Part shown: piece by piece, positions 40,201 through 52,661 of the stretch
Numbering within the stretch: position 1 is the stretch's first letter
How the letters are laid out: each line of letters starts with the position of its first letter
DNA from: Varroa destructor
Taxonomy: Eukaryota > Arthropoda > Arachnida > Mesostigmata > Varroidae
NCBI RefSeq assembly: GCF_002443255.2
Contig: NW_019211457.1
Location: 35,408,105-35,472,104 of the forward strand
Direction of reading: 5' to 3'
Length of the DNA stretch: 64,000 nucleotides
Made by a program: the position numbers and the translations under genes
The notes under the pieces: generated by a model
The model's database searches: none
Told to the model about the DNA's origin: nothing
Seen by the model: only the letters and a program-made list of their open reading frames with translations

Positions 40201-42468
40201 TTTCTATTGCGAACTGGCGTATGTCTATTAGATGTAGACTAAGAGGCGTCGGTGAGTAGTTTTGTAATGAAGATGTCACTGGATTGATGATTAGCTGTAC
40301 TCAACTTAAGCGAGAAAATCGCTAACGTGAATGGAAACAGTAAAGCGCCAAATTTTCTTCATGCCGCAAAAATTATTTTTAGTAATAGATAAATGAGTCA
40401 ACAAGATAAGGATACCGTTGTAACGATATTATTATCACATAAGTGAGGGAATAATCTCGACTTTAATTCAATTACGCTGCTACTCTATCTACCACGGAAT
40501 TAGTTAGGAAAAACTGCAGTTGCAACCGATTTTATCCGAATGCATATTTCGTCTGCAGGTATCGCGGCACTGATTATCAAGATGATAACTTCATATCCGC
40601 TCTTGGTGATCTGCGGCCGTGGGGCGTTCGACGGGCTATATGCTGAGATTTGCAGTATTTCAACTGAAGATTTTATTCTTCATGAGAAACGTCGAAGGAT
40701 TATCATTACTACACTATGGTTTCTCTCTACAGTGACTTTGGCCATTAGTCTGTCCAACATTGGAGTTGTAATTGAAATGCTTGGATGTCTTGCATGCGCA
40801 AACATTTTCGTCTTTCCAGGTAATACCGTGTTACTAGTTTGTTAACAATATGAAAAGATACTGGTGAATGATGCTTAAATAAATCAGATGAGAAGTCTTT
40901 CTGATATCAAAAGTTCTAAAGTAGTTAAGTGCATAACAGCTAGGTAAATAATTGTCTATGCATGTAAGTTTTGTATTTTTTTACTTCGTTTTCTGGAGAT
41001 TCTAGTAAAAATTAGACGTCTTTTACAATATTTTTTCCTCTGGACTATTTCCATTTCTTTCAAATGAGGTGTTAGTCTTTAAATCTTTGGTTAAAAGTAC
41101 AAAATGAATTACACTACATGGAATATTGCGTTTGAAACGATCCGTCTTCACCTAATCTGCCGTAGAGTTTCCTAATTTTCTGTATATATATATATATATA
41201 TATACATTCGAAGACGCGCTGCGTAAAAACAGATTAGTAATGCGCACTGTTTCATAGGATTTCTACGATTCATATTTTGAGGTGTCGATTCTTCAACGTA
41301 ACATGAGAAGTACGCGGGGTCTTAGGCTACGGTAGAACGAAACCGAAGAAGATAAAAGGATGATAATTTGCACTGTGGGTAGCGGTACCCATTAAATAGG
41401 CATGGTGCACTTTATATGCCTGTCATCCGCTCTATTCTTAGCCGAAATATTTTATCAATATCATAATAATAATAATAAATGCAGAGCAATTTCTCATAGA
41501 AGCATAGGATTAATGACGATTGGCAGTCATATTTTACGCTGTTGAAAATGTCGTATGCGAAATTCTCCGACTATAGAAATCACCGATATATATATAGCGG
41601 CAGCAGTTTTTATTAAAAGTACATTTAGTTTTATGTAGTTGAATGTTTCAGTGTGGAAGCTCCACCTCGTAATTAAATCCAATAACTTACGTTGTAGCCG
41701 ATTAGGCCGACGTAGGATTTTGGTCGGCCAGCCGTTTTACGACATGGGTTTAAGGTTGAGTGACTCGGTATTTAATTGTCTCGTTTAATTCAATGGTCAG
41801 GAAAAAGGAATGCGGTATACGAATGGCACGCCGTGGTAATTAGTAAATCACTACTGCGGTACAAGTAAATGGCTGCAGAGCTGACTGGGAAATTGTAACG
41901 ATGCAGCGTTTTGAAATCTTTTTTTGAAGCATCACTGCACGTGTCCAGAGATTATTATGCCGCGAAACCTAATACGTTGAAAGAGCTGATAGTGCGAGCT
42001 AATAGTCACGTTACACTGTTTGAACGTTGCCGGGTAAGGCGCATTGCTCATGTACAGGCTCTAAAGACGGTGTATCATTAAAGCTTGGAGACATGAAGTA
42101 ATATTTTGCTCGCGTCGAGTGGCCTGCCCTTACCACCAGGTAAATGCTGAACATTTTTTTGCATTATTGTCGACCGAGAGCTTCACATCGATTTCGAACA
42201 ACGTCATTACTTTTGACAAAGAAGATAACTCTGTGTGTTCATTTGTATGACGTATTCCATTGGATTGAACTACAGTCTGCTTTTCTGAGAGCTAAATGTT
42301 GATACACTGGCAGGTAGCAGACAGGTCTTTTATAACTCTTTGCGCATACATAAGTAAAGCTCAATGAGTATTGCAAACGGTATGATTACGAATTAACCAA
42401 AATATTTAAACCGGATACAATATCTACGAGACCAAGGTGATAATGCGCGACAGGAAGCACAGATTCAA

Positions 42469-42501
<33 letters not shown>

Positions 42502-43125
42502 TTGTGTATTAGAAAAATCTTGTTGACCACTTTACTTTAAATGAGATTCAGCTTTATTAAAGCTTTAATTAGGCCAAAAATACCTAATCTTAGAATTTCT
42601 GGAAAGGACCCCCAAGTTATTTGCCATATAATTATAGATATTTTCATTATAATTGATTGCCGTGTCAACTACTTACCCCCCAAGCTCATAATAGTATCTT
42701 GTTCTATTATCTAATTTGAATACACTATCTTTAGATTTAAAAAGCGTTTCTTTTCCTACCTAGAAACCCTTTCATACCCAAATTAAGATTTACCGGTTAT
42801 GCGACTGTGAGCTTACTCCTTACGCATCGCTTGTAGGTTAAGGGAGTGCGCATTAAAGACACGAGTAAATGGACAAGGCGCAGTCATATAAACTGATTAG
42901 CAAACTATTTTGCTAATATCAGTATATACTGTTAATATTGCAGGCATCTGTTGTATTGGAATGTATTGCAAGCGGGCGCGATTCCGGCTCCGTCATCCGA
43001 AGTTTATGCTGGGCGCAGGCATCGCAATGGTTGTCATGGGCAGCGTTTTGTTCCCGCTTGTCCTTTACAAGTCTGTCAATGAATGGACCCACGGATCAGG
43101 CCACCATCTGCTCTGCGTTCATTAA
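34212..43125 (+). CDS. SLC38-family sodium-coupled neutral amino acid transporter (SNAT7-like)
   Basis: A multi-pass transporter of the amino acid/auxin permease (APC) superfamily. Exons: 34212-34992, 36012-36133, 37660-37858, 38224-38359, 38549-38650, 38744-38790, 38937-39188, 40559-40819 and 42944-43125 (stop TAA). The total is 2082 bases, in frame throughout, about 693 residues. The first exon encodes about 260 hydrophilic residues (cytosolic tail) ending PLLRRVQSSGSMQ. The membrane core follows with the TM1 signature VNTALGAGVLNYPSAYEKAG, then VMMFALGATMMVLAYCSD, ITFLIIIGDQYDR, FTIAITASIFVLPICYFQR, PVTCFAYQTHEVLVPIYC, TSYPLLVICGRGAF and GCLACANIFVFPG. This order and spacing match SLC38A7/SNAT7 and the insect CG13743 type. 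The start is preceded directly by an in-frame TGA. Exon 6 (47 bp) and the acceptor of exon 7 are the least certain; the acceptor at 38937 is the one that keeps the frame. Substrate is not deducible. Confidence 0.9.
37457..37477. repeat. Short TACTA-type tandem repeat
   Basis: Three to four tandem copies of ACTAT within the second intron of the SLC38 gene. Nothing suggests a function. Confidence 0.7.
41183..41204. repeat. (TA)n microsatellite in SLC38 intron 8
   Basis: Uninterrupted TA repeat within the large last intron. Confidence 0.9.
42469..42495. repeat. (TA)n microsatellite in SLC38 intron 8
   Basis: Uninterrupted AT repeat about 450 bases before the last exon. Confidence 0.9.
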
Positions 43126-43255
43126 GATTGAGGCCAGTGTCGCACGAGACATTGTTTCCTTCAATTTCATGGCGAAGCTTTTAAATTGTCTTTGCTTATA
43201 CGCTTCGAGGGCACTGTGTTCATCAAACAAACAAAAATGGCACTGAGCACCATAA

Positions 43256-43261
43256 AATAAA
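43256..43261 (+). terminator. Polyadenylation signal of the SLC38 gene
   Basis: AATAAA lies 131 bases after the stop codon at 43125, the usual position. Confidence 0.55.
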
Positions 43262-43269
43262 GAAGCCAG

Positions 43270-45320
43270 TCGAAGCGGCGCATATAGACAATGTATGGTC
43301 TAGAAGCCTAGGTTCAAAAATAGCTTAGTCCTTTCCTACTAATGAAGTAGCCTAAAACGCTTGTTTCAAATACTTCACATTTCGTTTGTGGCTGTTGTCA
43401 AGAGCGCTTAATTCTTTTAGACCTTAACGTTTTAAATTACAATTCGTCTATCCGCTAAAAGGCATCAGTAATGAAAAACGTCACTGTTGTTGAAAAGACA
43501 ATCATTGACCCTTTACACTTCGCGGCTAAATCGAATATGCACGAAAAATGCGTCAACTGTGTATATTTGACCTTCTTGTGGACACGCGTGCCCCAAAGGG
43601 CGGAAATAGCGAATAGGACGCGGTGCGCGCATCGCTTATTGATTCCGATGGACGATGAAAGACGAATGCGCAGACAATGTACTGTACAAAGTATTTAAAT
43701 ATATTAGAATATCCGTTACTAATTCGTACTTTTCAGTATGTCAGGGCAATAATATTTTATATATTCCCAAACTACTTATAATAACAAACCAGCTAACTGA
43801 GCAATGAGAATGACGGTCGCGAAAAGAAAGCGTAGGGGGCATAGTAATAATAAAAGCAAAATACGTATCAAATGGAACTTAACGTCAGGACAAAGAATTG
43901 TTGATTAGCTTGGTCCTGTGACAGTTGATATGTTAGATGTTTGTGATCAAAAAGGCAGCTTATTATGAAACTCGAATGTTAGCCCTGCGGCAATGTGACT
44001 CAATGAGAAAGTCACGCAAGCTTGCGTAAGAATTATTGCCCTCTAACATGCGATAAAGTTGACTGTAATATTTAAATAGGGTTTAAAGTGCTTCATTCAT
44101 AATGTGCATAAATAAACACACTGAAACAAACCGTATCGCCTTGGTGAATTTACGTCACTAGTGGCGATAGTGTAAATAGTTCAGCTGAACGCCATAGCAA
44201 TGATGTTTTCACACCAGCATTTCAATTTAATGCAAAGTCACACTCAGAATTTCGCTTACCTATTGTTGGATAAGTACTTTGCGAAACTTGGGCGTACCTA
44301 AAACTAAGGAACGGCTACCCCGTGGTATATCTACAATAACGTGTTAGCTCGGACATAGTTTGTTCGAAGACTTACGAATGCGTCTAAATTTTTTGAGTTA
44401 TGGCTAGCCATGGGTCGCAGTCACCAACCAGCTCGGAGTCAGCTGTGTATGCCATAAATACATGAATCAGTATTGCCATAGGTTGGATGCACACAACGTA
44501 TCCAAGCGATCAAATGGTGGGATCCAAGTGGTGAATTGTCGGATGATAAGCATATGTACAGAATAAACAAATACTTTTAAAAGAGTTTTCGAATGTATTT
44601 TTAAAACGCTTTTATACTGTATGTTAGGCAAAACTATTTAGTGATGTATTTTTCTCTATTAACGAATTTCATTTATGCTACGGCTGGTCTTACATACCCC
44701 CTAGTTCAATTATTACCTAGAACCATCCAGGTCCAATTTCCCTAGTATCGATTGCTTTATCCCAATAATGTAATCCTTTTCCCTGGTTAAGTGAAATTAT
44801 GAAAAACATCCACACAACCAGTTATTCCATTGGAATATTTCAACAGGTTTCCTATCGCGGTGCAGGTATCTGCCTACTGTAAGGTTCGATCTGTGTTACA
44901 CCCAACTCCTACGTAAATTGTTTCTCGATTCCAGATCGATATTTTTGTAAGCAATTCGTTATAGCTCTCATAAGATCTTGTTGTATTAATCCTGACATTC
45001 TGTATTGGTTACAATCACCATATTTCCTTGAATGCATCAATTCCTTAGTCTGTGTCGGTGACCTTCCTACCTTAGCGCAGTTAATCCGTAACTCTGTTCC
45101 AAAACCTCGTTACTAATCTACTAATGTGCTATATGTATCTTGCTGCTTGAGGAGGTAACCGAGTCCGACTTCAAAATTGCACCCAGCAAGAAGTTCCTGG
45201 AACAGACTCAAGAACTTTTCCCGTGCCGAACTCGATTGATGCTATAGTCTGTCAGTGTCATTTCCTCTATATCTAAATCCTGCAACCTCCGATTTATCCA
45301 TCTCACTTCAGGAAACATCG
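43270..45320. other. Intergenic stretch, nothing recognised
   Basis: Open frame 43471-43698 (plus) has no recognised domain. The rest is AT-rich with stops in all frames. The leftward limit of the following LINE relic is unclear and may extend into the last few hundred bases. Confidence 0.4.
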
Positions 45321-45329
45321 ACTATCGTT

Positions 45330-46680
45330 TGATTATCGTTTGATCGCCCGCTGTGGCTAGGATGGTTTCAGACGACCAACGACACTACGCGGAAATACGG
45401 CAACCGAAAACGGAGTCACTGTTGTAGCGCTTAGAGTGATTTGCCGGAAGCCATAGAGCATTCAGCGCAAGGAACACCTGAAGCAGCAGGGGGCTATCTT
45501 CAGGAGAAAGGTTGAACGTCAATCATGTAAGTAGCTTGGCCACCGCAAGCCTTCATTGTATCATATCGCGTTATCGGTGCTCATTTACCACTTCGCTGGA
45601 ATGTTCTTATCCGGTGACACCGTACCTCGGGGCACCTCATCGCTCAATGCAGCGTCGATCGAACCGATGATAACAAGGGACGCTAAGGGTCCTTCGTCGT
45701 GGAATTGACTCAAGTAGTCAAGAGGCTACGCTCAAATAAGGCAGCGTCACCGAACAGGATTCGCCAAGAACACGTTAAGGCCCCTGTGGAGCTGGCGCCG
45801 TGCTGGACTGCTTTGTTCAACAAATGTTTTCGTTCCCGTCTGCTCTCTTTTCACTGGCTGGATGTAACGCCCCTCATTACCCCAAGAAGCAAGGCGACCC
45901 AAACCAGCCGACGTTGTAACGCCGGAACTCCAAGGAACGCGTATGCTTCTTTATTTCTAAGGAACGCTATAGGCTTATTTCGTATTTGCTGACAAGGAGA
46001 TTCCTGAGAAAAGGAGAAAAGGTGTTCCTGGGAGGCGCGAATACAATACCTAAGGATCAACACGAATTAAAAAAGCGTTCGACCCAAAACGGCGTGTGAG
46101 ATCCTATCTGCCGATACTAAGTGAACCCTCGGCGATATCCTTACGCAGGGTTTGTAGAGTTCAAAATTGTTTTCGACTTCGCCCAAAAGATTTTAGTCGT
46201 CGTTCGCATCCTCCCTGACGCTTCCCGCGAACGTGCTTAACTCCATTGGAGCCATACTCCAGGAGAATAAAGCTATAATCGATGATGAAGTCTCGAAGTT
46301 GCCACGATTACAGGGGGTGAAAACTTAAGCTCTTTTCTTTCCCCAACATTGCTATGTGGGCCTAAAATATGATTTAGATTTTTCTCTCTACCCAGACGAT
46401 GTAGTTATTTACGGGAGTGGTGGCTTACGTTTGCAGCATTTTGCCGTCTTGATGACAATTGGTACCGTCTTATCCAGAACTAAAACAATCAAATTCAAAA
46501 GAAGTGGGCGGTCTGCGGCCTATGACACGCCGTATCCCTCTGACCGATTGCTGGTTAGGGTTGTTTAGTTCTCGCTATCTTTTGCTCTCTGAGGTAGATT
46601 CCAAATACTCTAACAGAAGGATAAAATTTAGACTTAAAACATCAGTTTCTCCATTAACATATTGCTCTATGTAAATGATG
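45330..46680 (+). mobile_element. Decayed non-LTR (LINE) retrotransposon, reverse transcriptase relic
   Basis: Shifting plus-strand frames resemble a reverse transcriptase. At 45699 onward, VVKRLRSNKAASPNRIRQEH matches the LKxxKAxGPDxI motif. ALFNKCFRSRLLSFHWLDV follows as the usual helix before motif 2, then, in a second frame, a KKQGDPNQPD segment matches the GD..DP..YRGI region. At about 46376-46420, FSLYPDDVVIYGSGG is the YADD catalytic box with Ala changed to Pro. The preceding SGDTVPRGTSSLNAASIE segment (from about 45610) fits the region just before the polymerase domain. Several stops and frameshifts make it non-functional. It differs in motif spelling from the minus-strand relic at 14.5-16.3 kb, so the two are separate families. 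Ends are not defined; 47076-47306 could be more of its C terminus. Confidence 0.7.
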
Positions 46681-48050
46681 AAGGGGATTATCTCAATATT
46701 GTTTGCTGCCACAATCAACTGAAGTTAGTACACTCCGTAGTTGCAGGGCAGACCGTTGCTGCAAGCGAAACTTCTTAGTACACTTTAGTGATCCAGTTCC
46801 TATAATCACAAAAATAATGAATTTAATATGATACGCGTTTGATATAAATAATTAACCGGTGTTGCAAAGGCAGTATCGATTTTCAATTACTGCAACCCTG
46901 GCGAGAATCACGTCGAGTTTTAACGTGCGTTAATGCTTAGGGCGGCTACTGTCGCCGTACAGCCATTTACGGAATGAGGTTTACCAATGGATTCTTTTAA
47001 GGTTTTTAGCAGATATGGATTACGTATCAGGCTCTCAAAGCACCGTTCCCTGGTTTTTCTTAGCTGCGCACTCTGGTGTTATCCTGGTCACCAGCTATAT
47101 CTCCGTTTCATCGTTTTGAATCGCACATATATAGAGGCGTAAGGAGCTTAAGGCCTTTTGCCAACTTGCTCGACCGCTGGATTGCCTCCAATATAATTAA
47201 TAGTGCTTGTTATGTCCTTTGCATATCGCACATCGAAAAAATAGGCGAGATTGTAAAAAATGTAAAAAAAGATTGTCATAAACATTTCCACTGGATACAG
47301 CTCTAGGCGATTCGTTTATTGTTATCCGATTGATATTGAATGTGCCAGAGATTGCCTGAAGCGTATTCTACAGACTGTAGTACTCTTGTTTCTTTTGGCC
47401 TTCACTGATAGGACAAGAGCAGCTGTTTGCAGGCAACCTCCACTGTAAGGGAAAACTGTAACTGGCATCTTAAACGGTTACGTAGGATTGGAAATATTAT
47501 ATATGTGACGAATTATAAATATGCTCTATCGTTTGTTTGTACGTAGGTCGAGCAAGGGTTTAGGGTCAATAGGGAGTTCCTCATGCCATAAAACTCGCAT
47601 CGATCTGATGTTCAACTCATCGTGTATTTAACTCGTACCTTACTCATTGCATATGCGCCCTTCACTTACAGACAGCTGGCTGTTCTTCTGAAACGAATTG
47701 TTTTTCTCATGCAGTGCGGCACACATCTAATTTTATCCATATGCTGATTTGAAACATTCACACACGTACACTTTTAGAATTTACATTCTTGGCCTCATTA
47801 AAACGATATGCTATATTAAATTTACATTAAGGAACTTGCATTGTATAGCCCATTTGTATCTCCTCTCAGAAGCAGACGGTTCGACCATTCGTTAGTAAGC
47901 ATTAGATCAGCTAACGCTTACAGTCTGTTTACAGTAACAACCGCAAAATGCATTATCTTGTTTTTCCCTATAATGAAATCCTATGTTTTGGTAGTAATGA
48001 ACAAAGTATCGCAGTCCGTTAAGTTAAAGTTAACTATAATGATAAGGACG
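46680..48050. other. Intergenic stretch after LINE relic
   Basis: Open frames 47076-47306 and 47841-48104 (plus) have no clear domain. The first may be a remnant of the preceding retrotransposon. Otherwise AT-rich and featureless. Confidence 0.35.
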
Positions 48051-48056
48051 GTAGGT

Positions 48057-48062
48057 TTTATT
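48057..48062 (-). terminator. Polyadenylation signal of the C11orf54-like gene
   Basis: AATAAA on the minus strand, 175 bases beyond the stop codon at 48237. Confidence 0.5.
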
Positions 48063-48236
48063 CATATGCAAATCTCTAATTTTATTAGTATATTAGAAAA
48101 ATAGGATTCTCAAGAGCAACTTCTATAATCACGTAGATCCAATGTTTAAGTCAGTGTTTAATTTGAAATGCACATTTTCTAACACAATACGAAAAATCGC
48201 TGACCGATTGTGTGATATAGATAGTTATCCTGAATC

Positions 48237-51200
48237 TTAGTCCCGTCCGATCTGATGTGTCTCCTTCGGCTGATCGATTCTGACCATTTTTTCAGCAACG
48301 TTAAACCAACAGTCGTATTCCGTTTCTTCCGGGGTGGTATCATTGTGGTAATGTCCCCCTGCTCCGTGGGTGCTGAAGCAGTGCGTGTGGTCGATACGCA
48401 AGTCCCAGCCCTATGAAGCCAAACAGATATTCTGATTTCCGATCGCAGTACAAATAGAAATAATTCAAGACGATTTTTTCGTAAAACCTGAAACTCTCAA
48501 AAAATACTCCAGAATCAAATAAAAAAATTTCAAAAAAAACGATGAGAGCTTACAGCTGACTTTTACGACTTCTGCATGCAGTCTTCCTCAATTAACTTAG
48601 TGAGTTTACTTCGGATTTGAGCAGCTTACATGTCGTTAAAACGTACTCCCTTTTGGATAAGGTACAATTTACGCAGGAGTCAATTGCCAGTCGATCATGG
48701 AGAACGTGCATGTATAGACATCACAAATGGTAGGAAAAACAAAGTGTAAAATATCTACTGATAGCGTACCGAATCGTATGACGACATGACGGAAAGACAA
48801 ATGAGTGGCGCGGAGAATTCAAAAAAGTGCAGCCATTTTTCAACATCTTCATTGTTAGTAAGCGGATCCTTCGAAAAACCTGGCTGAAAGATAAAGCCCA
48901 AATCAGAGAAACGTAGTTTGTGAGCCAATAAAAAAAAACTCGCGCTTTTGCAAAATATGTAAACCCTTGATATCTTAATCGAACGCTGACGCTAGCAATC
49001 AGGCAGATATCTACTACTAAGGTAGTAGTAGCAATAAAATCGCTGGCCGTGTCACCGTAACCCTGAAAAGGAGTTATTTATGCTTAGGAATAGTTCCATC
49101 CGAAGGATACGTCATATATAAAAGGTTCGAATAATTCGCCATTTTCTGCGTTCGGTCGATTGAGCTTGCGATATGGTGTATCTATTTCTACTGTTTCTTG
49201 CCATAAATAATGGTCTATAGACATCTGCAATATCATGGTGCTTTGTATACGGTATTACTGAATCATTCTACGAGAGTCTTTTTCCAGAAACTCACTGAAG
49301 TTGATATAGCGCACTCTGTGTTGTTTGAAAGCCATGATATCAAAAAAAAAAAAAAAACGTAAACTCAAAGCGCTTCACCGTGTAAGTGTTCAATCTATCG
49401 AGTCTTCTTTATGTCAATAAGTTACCTAAAACAAATTGCTAAAACTGCCACGTCTGTATTCATAAAATATAAGGAATAAATATCGTTACGTATACTCTTT
49501 TGTATATTAACAAGGTTAGTGCTACTCGTTTAAATGACAGTCTTTGCGTGCCTGCAGCAATCCCTACCATAATATGCAACTTAGCTTTTCCTTTCGTAAT
49601 GAGGAATACCCCACCCAAACCAACAGGCCTATCAGGCCCAAACTCCTTTAGAAGAATTTTACGAATCGACGTGGTTAAATTATCAGGTCCCGTTCGCTTC
49701 TTTAAATGAAGATGAAGAACCTGCAAGATATAGGATGAAATGTAAGATTATTGAGTTAATCTCAGTACATTTGCTATTCGTCAATAGTTAGTGAGGTGAA
49801 GATTACACATTTATGCTCTGACCTTGCCTGGTTTTCCCTCCGATAGAAAGACATTTCCCATTAAACTGAAATCGGCTGATCCGTGAGGCACTTTCTCCAC
49901 AAGGTGACTCCCGTCCTCACGAATGCGGGCGTAATAAGTTTTGTTTTTTGTCAAGTTTCCTGAATTACCGCCACATTTGATATTTGGCATTAACTGGAAA
50001 AAATCAACGAATAAAAAGTGTGATCACTCTTGATCGATATCTTCATCAATATTGTTATATTAACAAAGTGACGCGCAGCACTGGTTTGCTTAGTCTATAG
50101 TCGGCTTTTGTGAACGATGCTATCATTGCTATATAACATAGCAGTATCGAAAAAGTCCCCATAAAATAAAGGGGAATTACCTTTTGGGCAGTTATCTTGG
50201 TAAAGGCTGAGAGTTTAAAGCAAATCGAAATGTAAAGCCTATTTTTAACTTGATACAATCGGTACAAGAAACGGTTTGCAAGAATAGTCCTTTTTTTTTT
50301 TTACAACAGAATGATTAAGAGTTTTTTAAAGATGCGTGAGGCTTCATCATAGAAAAAAACTACATCATAAAGAAGGCGTTATCCATTAGTAGAGTAACTT
50401 CAATAAGGTGTGTATAAATAGATGCCTACAACTGCTGCAGAATAACAGATGACAGTAGCACGTCTGGATCAGAGTCACTTGATAGCAGAAGAAATGTTGC
50501 TAAAACGGTATAAATCAATTCGTTGTAAATGGCAATGGGACAGGTAAAACATATAACCGAAGTAGGAGAATATTAGCGACTTGAACTCGGAATCCAACTA
50601 GGCAGATTTTAGCTTTCTTTAGGTTGAATTGGATAAAATAGTCCGATAGCATTTGGTAGCGTCCGGTAACAAGGATCCCAGTGAAGGCCTCTAAGGCATA
50701 CTGCTTAATTTAGAGGCGATGCTGGATGGCCAATATTGCTTGTTTTTTCAAGCTTTACCACCAACCTTCTCTAAGGCTTATCTGAGCGTGTACAAAAGAT
50801 AAGCTAGTTGATACGCTTTGGAATCAGTTGAAAGTTTTCTTATTCTAATTTTGGTAGCAAAGATCGCTTTTTTTTTTCGCTCTGAAGAGTATTTGCATTT
50901 TGGCCAAGTTGTAATTGTCACCAATGTAAGTATTTCAGGCTTTTTTTGGAAGAGAATCATTTCGCCTATGATTCGGTCCGGTTCGGGCATCCTGCCTTAT
51001 TACAGTCACTCTATTTTGGAAAATGAATGGAGATGAAAGAAGTTCCTCTTGGCCACAAAATAGAACAGCATTTTGCGAACTGACTGATGTAACTTTTTTA
51101 TCCCGTGCCCACAGCTGTTGTCAACCTCCACGTTAAGTTAGTTTTATATATATATATAAGCCTTTGTACAATTAATTTATTAGATATTGTATCGTATACA

Positions 51201-52661
51201 CTAAAATTACTGTCGGTTGTGATGTCGTATTGGATTTTGCGACACATCTATCGGATGTAGTTATAGCTATAAGACGTCCAGTAATTCTTACCTCGGAATT
51301 CGTACCGATAACATGGCAGGGACCTGCACCGGCACCGACAAAGAAACCATCCGGCACGCCAGCCAAGAGAGCGATCTACCGATAATTCGAAATCAATCGG
51401 TAGAGAATATTAGATTGTTTAATGGAAACGCCATTAGAAAATCATTGGTATGCGCACGTTGTACATTGTCATTTTAGAGTGATCTAGAGAACAGTGATTT
51501 GAGACTCATATTATTGAGAACTTATTATGCACTTATATGGCTCACGCCCCCCTCTTATGAGTATTTTTCCAAATGACAAACAGCAAGGTGCGCCCTATGC
51601 AGAAGCGCACAGGCTAGCTACTATTAAAGAATACACACCAGGTGTCAGTAGCTGCGTGTATTATGGAGTCGCAAACTCAGATAGCTATGTATTATGTTAT
51701 CTGGGTAGCGCCAACAAGTGATATATAATACCTCTTCGTAGTTATAACGTTTTTCAGGCCGCGCTACTGGTATCAAGTAGGGAACTCCTGCAAATAAATA
51801 AAATGATCGCAGGTTAGTCTCGTGACAGATCAGTCTATTGCGACTGATCTATGCGACTGATCAAAATAGAAAGTACGCGTGACACCTAAGCTTAGGTCGC
51901 CTAAGTTGTTTAAAAGTAAACATTTTCGTTTGTCTTATTTTATATGGGGCGGATTGTTAGGCATCAATTTAACTAGGTAATTTTCAGATGGATATGGTTA
52001 TCTATTTGTATGAAATTAGATATGCATAAATTATGTGAAATGTTACGCACGAGGAGTCAGGATATGCATAGAAGTCTCGTTTTCAGAGGCATGTTTTTTT
52101 CCTCTAGGTTAGCTTGAGGAATATCGATTCCTGTTGTCTGCAAAGTCTCCAAGCTAATTCAGGACAGTCTAGGACAAATAAAGGAAGATCGCGACTATCT
52201 AAGCTATAGCGTCGGCATCATTACTAGCTAGGATTCCGAGAGTTTAGAAGGGTTCGTGATAAAATGAGCTTTTATCGTGGGCGGCTCTTTGCGAAAGAGA
52301 ACAAAAATTCGAATGGTCAAATAAATATTACTTTTTTTATAGCCAAATTCATGGAACCATTAGATAAAACCTTATATCCGACGTAAAAGCTTATAGTTAC
52401 CCAAAAATACCCATATCATCGACGTCACAGTATTTGTTAAGGCCCTCTAATAAATAAAATTCATGTGAAACTAATCTTGTGTTCCAATCGCGTCATGTAT
52501 CAAATGTTATTCGCTAGTATACGTACCCCCAACGTCACAGATACGAGCCGATCCTGAAAGACCTTCTGCAGCAAGATAAAATGGTGCCTTTGTTAAGTCG
52601 GGGCAATCTTCCACTCTCACTAAAACCTCCGCAAAGGATTCAGTCAACCCTCTTTGGAGAG
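48237..52661 (-). CDS. C11orf54: C11orf54/PTD012-like metal-binding ester hydrolase (first coding exon not located)
   Basis: This belongs to the DUF1907 family, whose human member PTD012 binds zinc and hydrolyses a model ester in vitro; the physiological substrate is uncertain. Exons, minus strand: 52661-52527 (EDCPDLTKAPF), 51787-51732 (GVPYLIPVARPEKRYNYEE), 51375-51292 (GVPDGFFVGAGAGPCHVIG), 49993-49823 (MGNVFLSEGKPGK), 49720-49568 (KKRTGPDNLTTSIRK; PVGLGGVFLITKGKAKLHIM), 48883-48770 (NNEDVEKWLHFFEFSAPL) and 48410-48237 (RIDHTHCFSTHGAGGHYHND, ending QPKETHQIGRD, stop TAA). All junctions are GT..AG and the phases join, giving 294 residues; adding a first exon of about 20 residues reaches the 315 of human. 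The metal-site histidines (HTH and the downstream HG..GHYH) are kept. The start exon must end in phase 1 and lie right of 52661, but I could not find it. Confidence 0.92.
51827..51897. repeat. Cluster of inverted repeats in C11orf54-like intron
   Basis: AGATCAGTC (51827-51835) and GACTGATCT (51842-51850) form a perfect 9-bp hairpin with a 6-base loop. GCGACTGATC is repeated directly just after. At 51884-51897 ACCTAAGCTTAGGT is a perfect 14-bp palindrome, with a further CCTAAG at 51900. The cluster lies just before (in plus orientation, after) the 51732-51787 exon. Confidence 0.8.

Noticed and set aside
50575..50612. Minus-strand B-box-like GAGTTCAAGTC
   Set aside because: No A box or foldable tRNA arms at the right distance.
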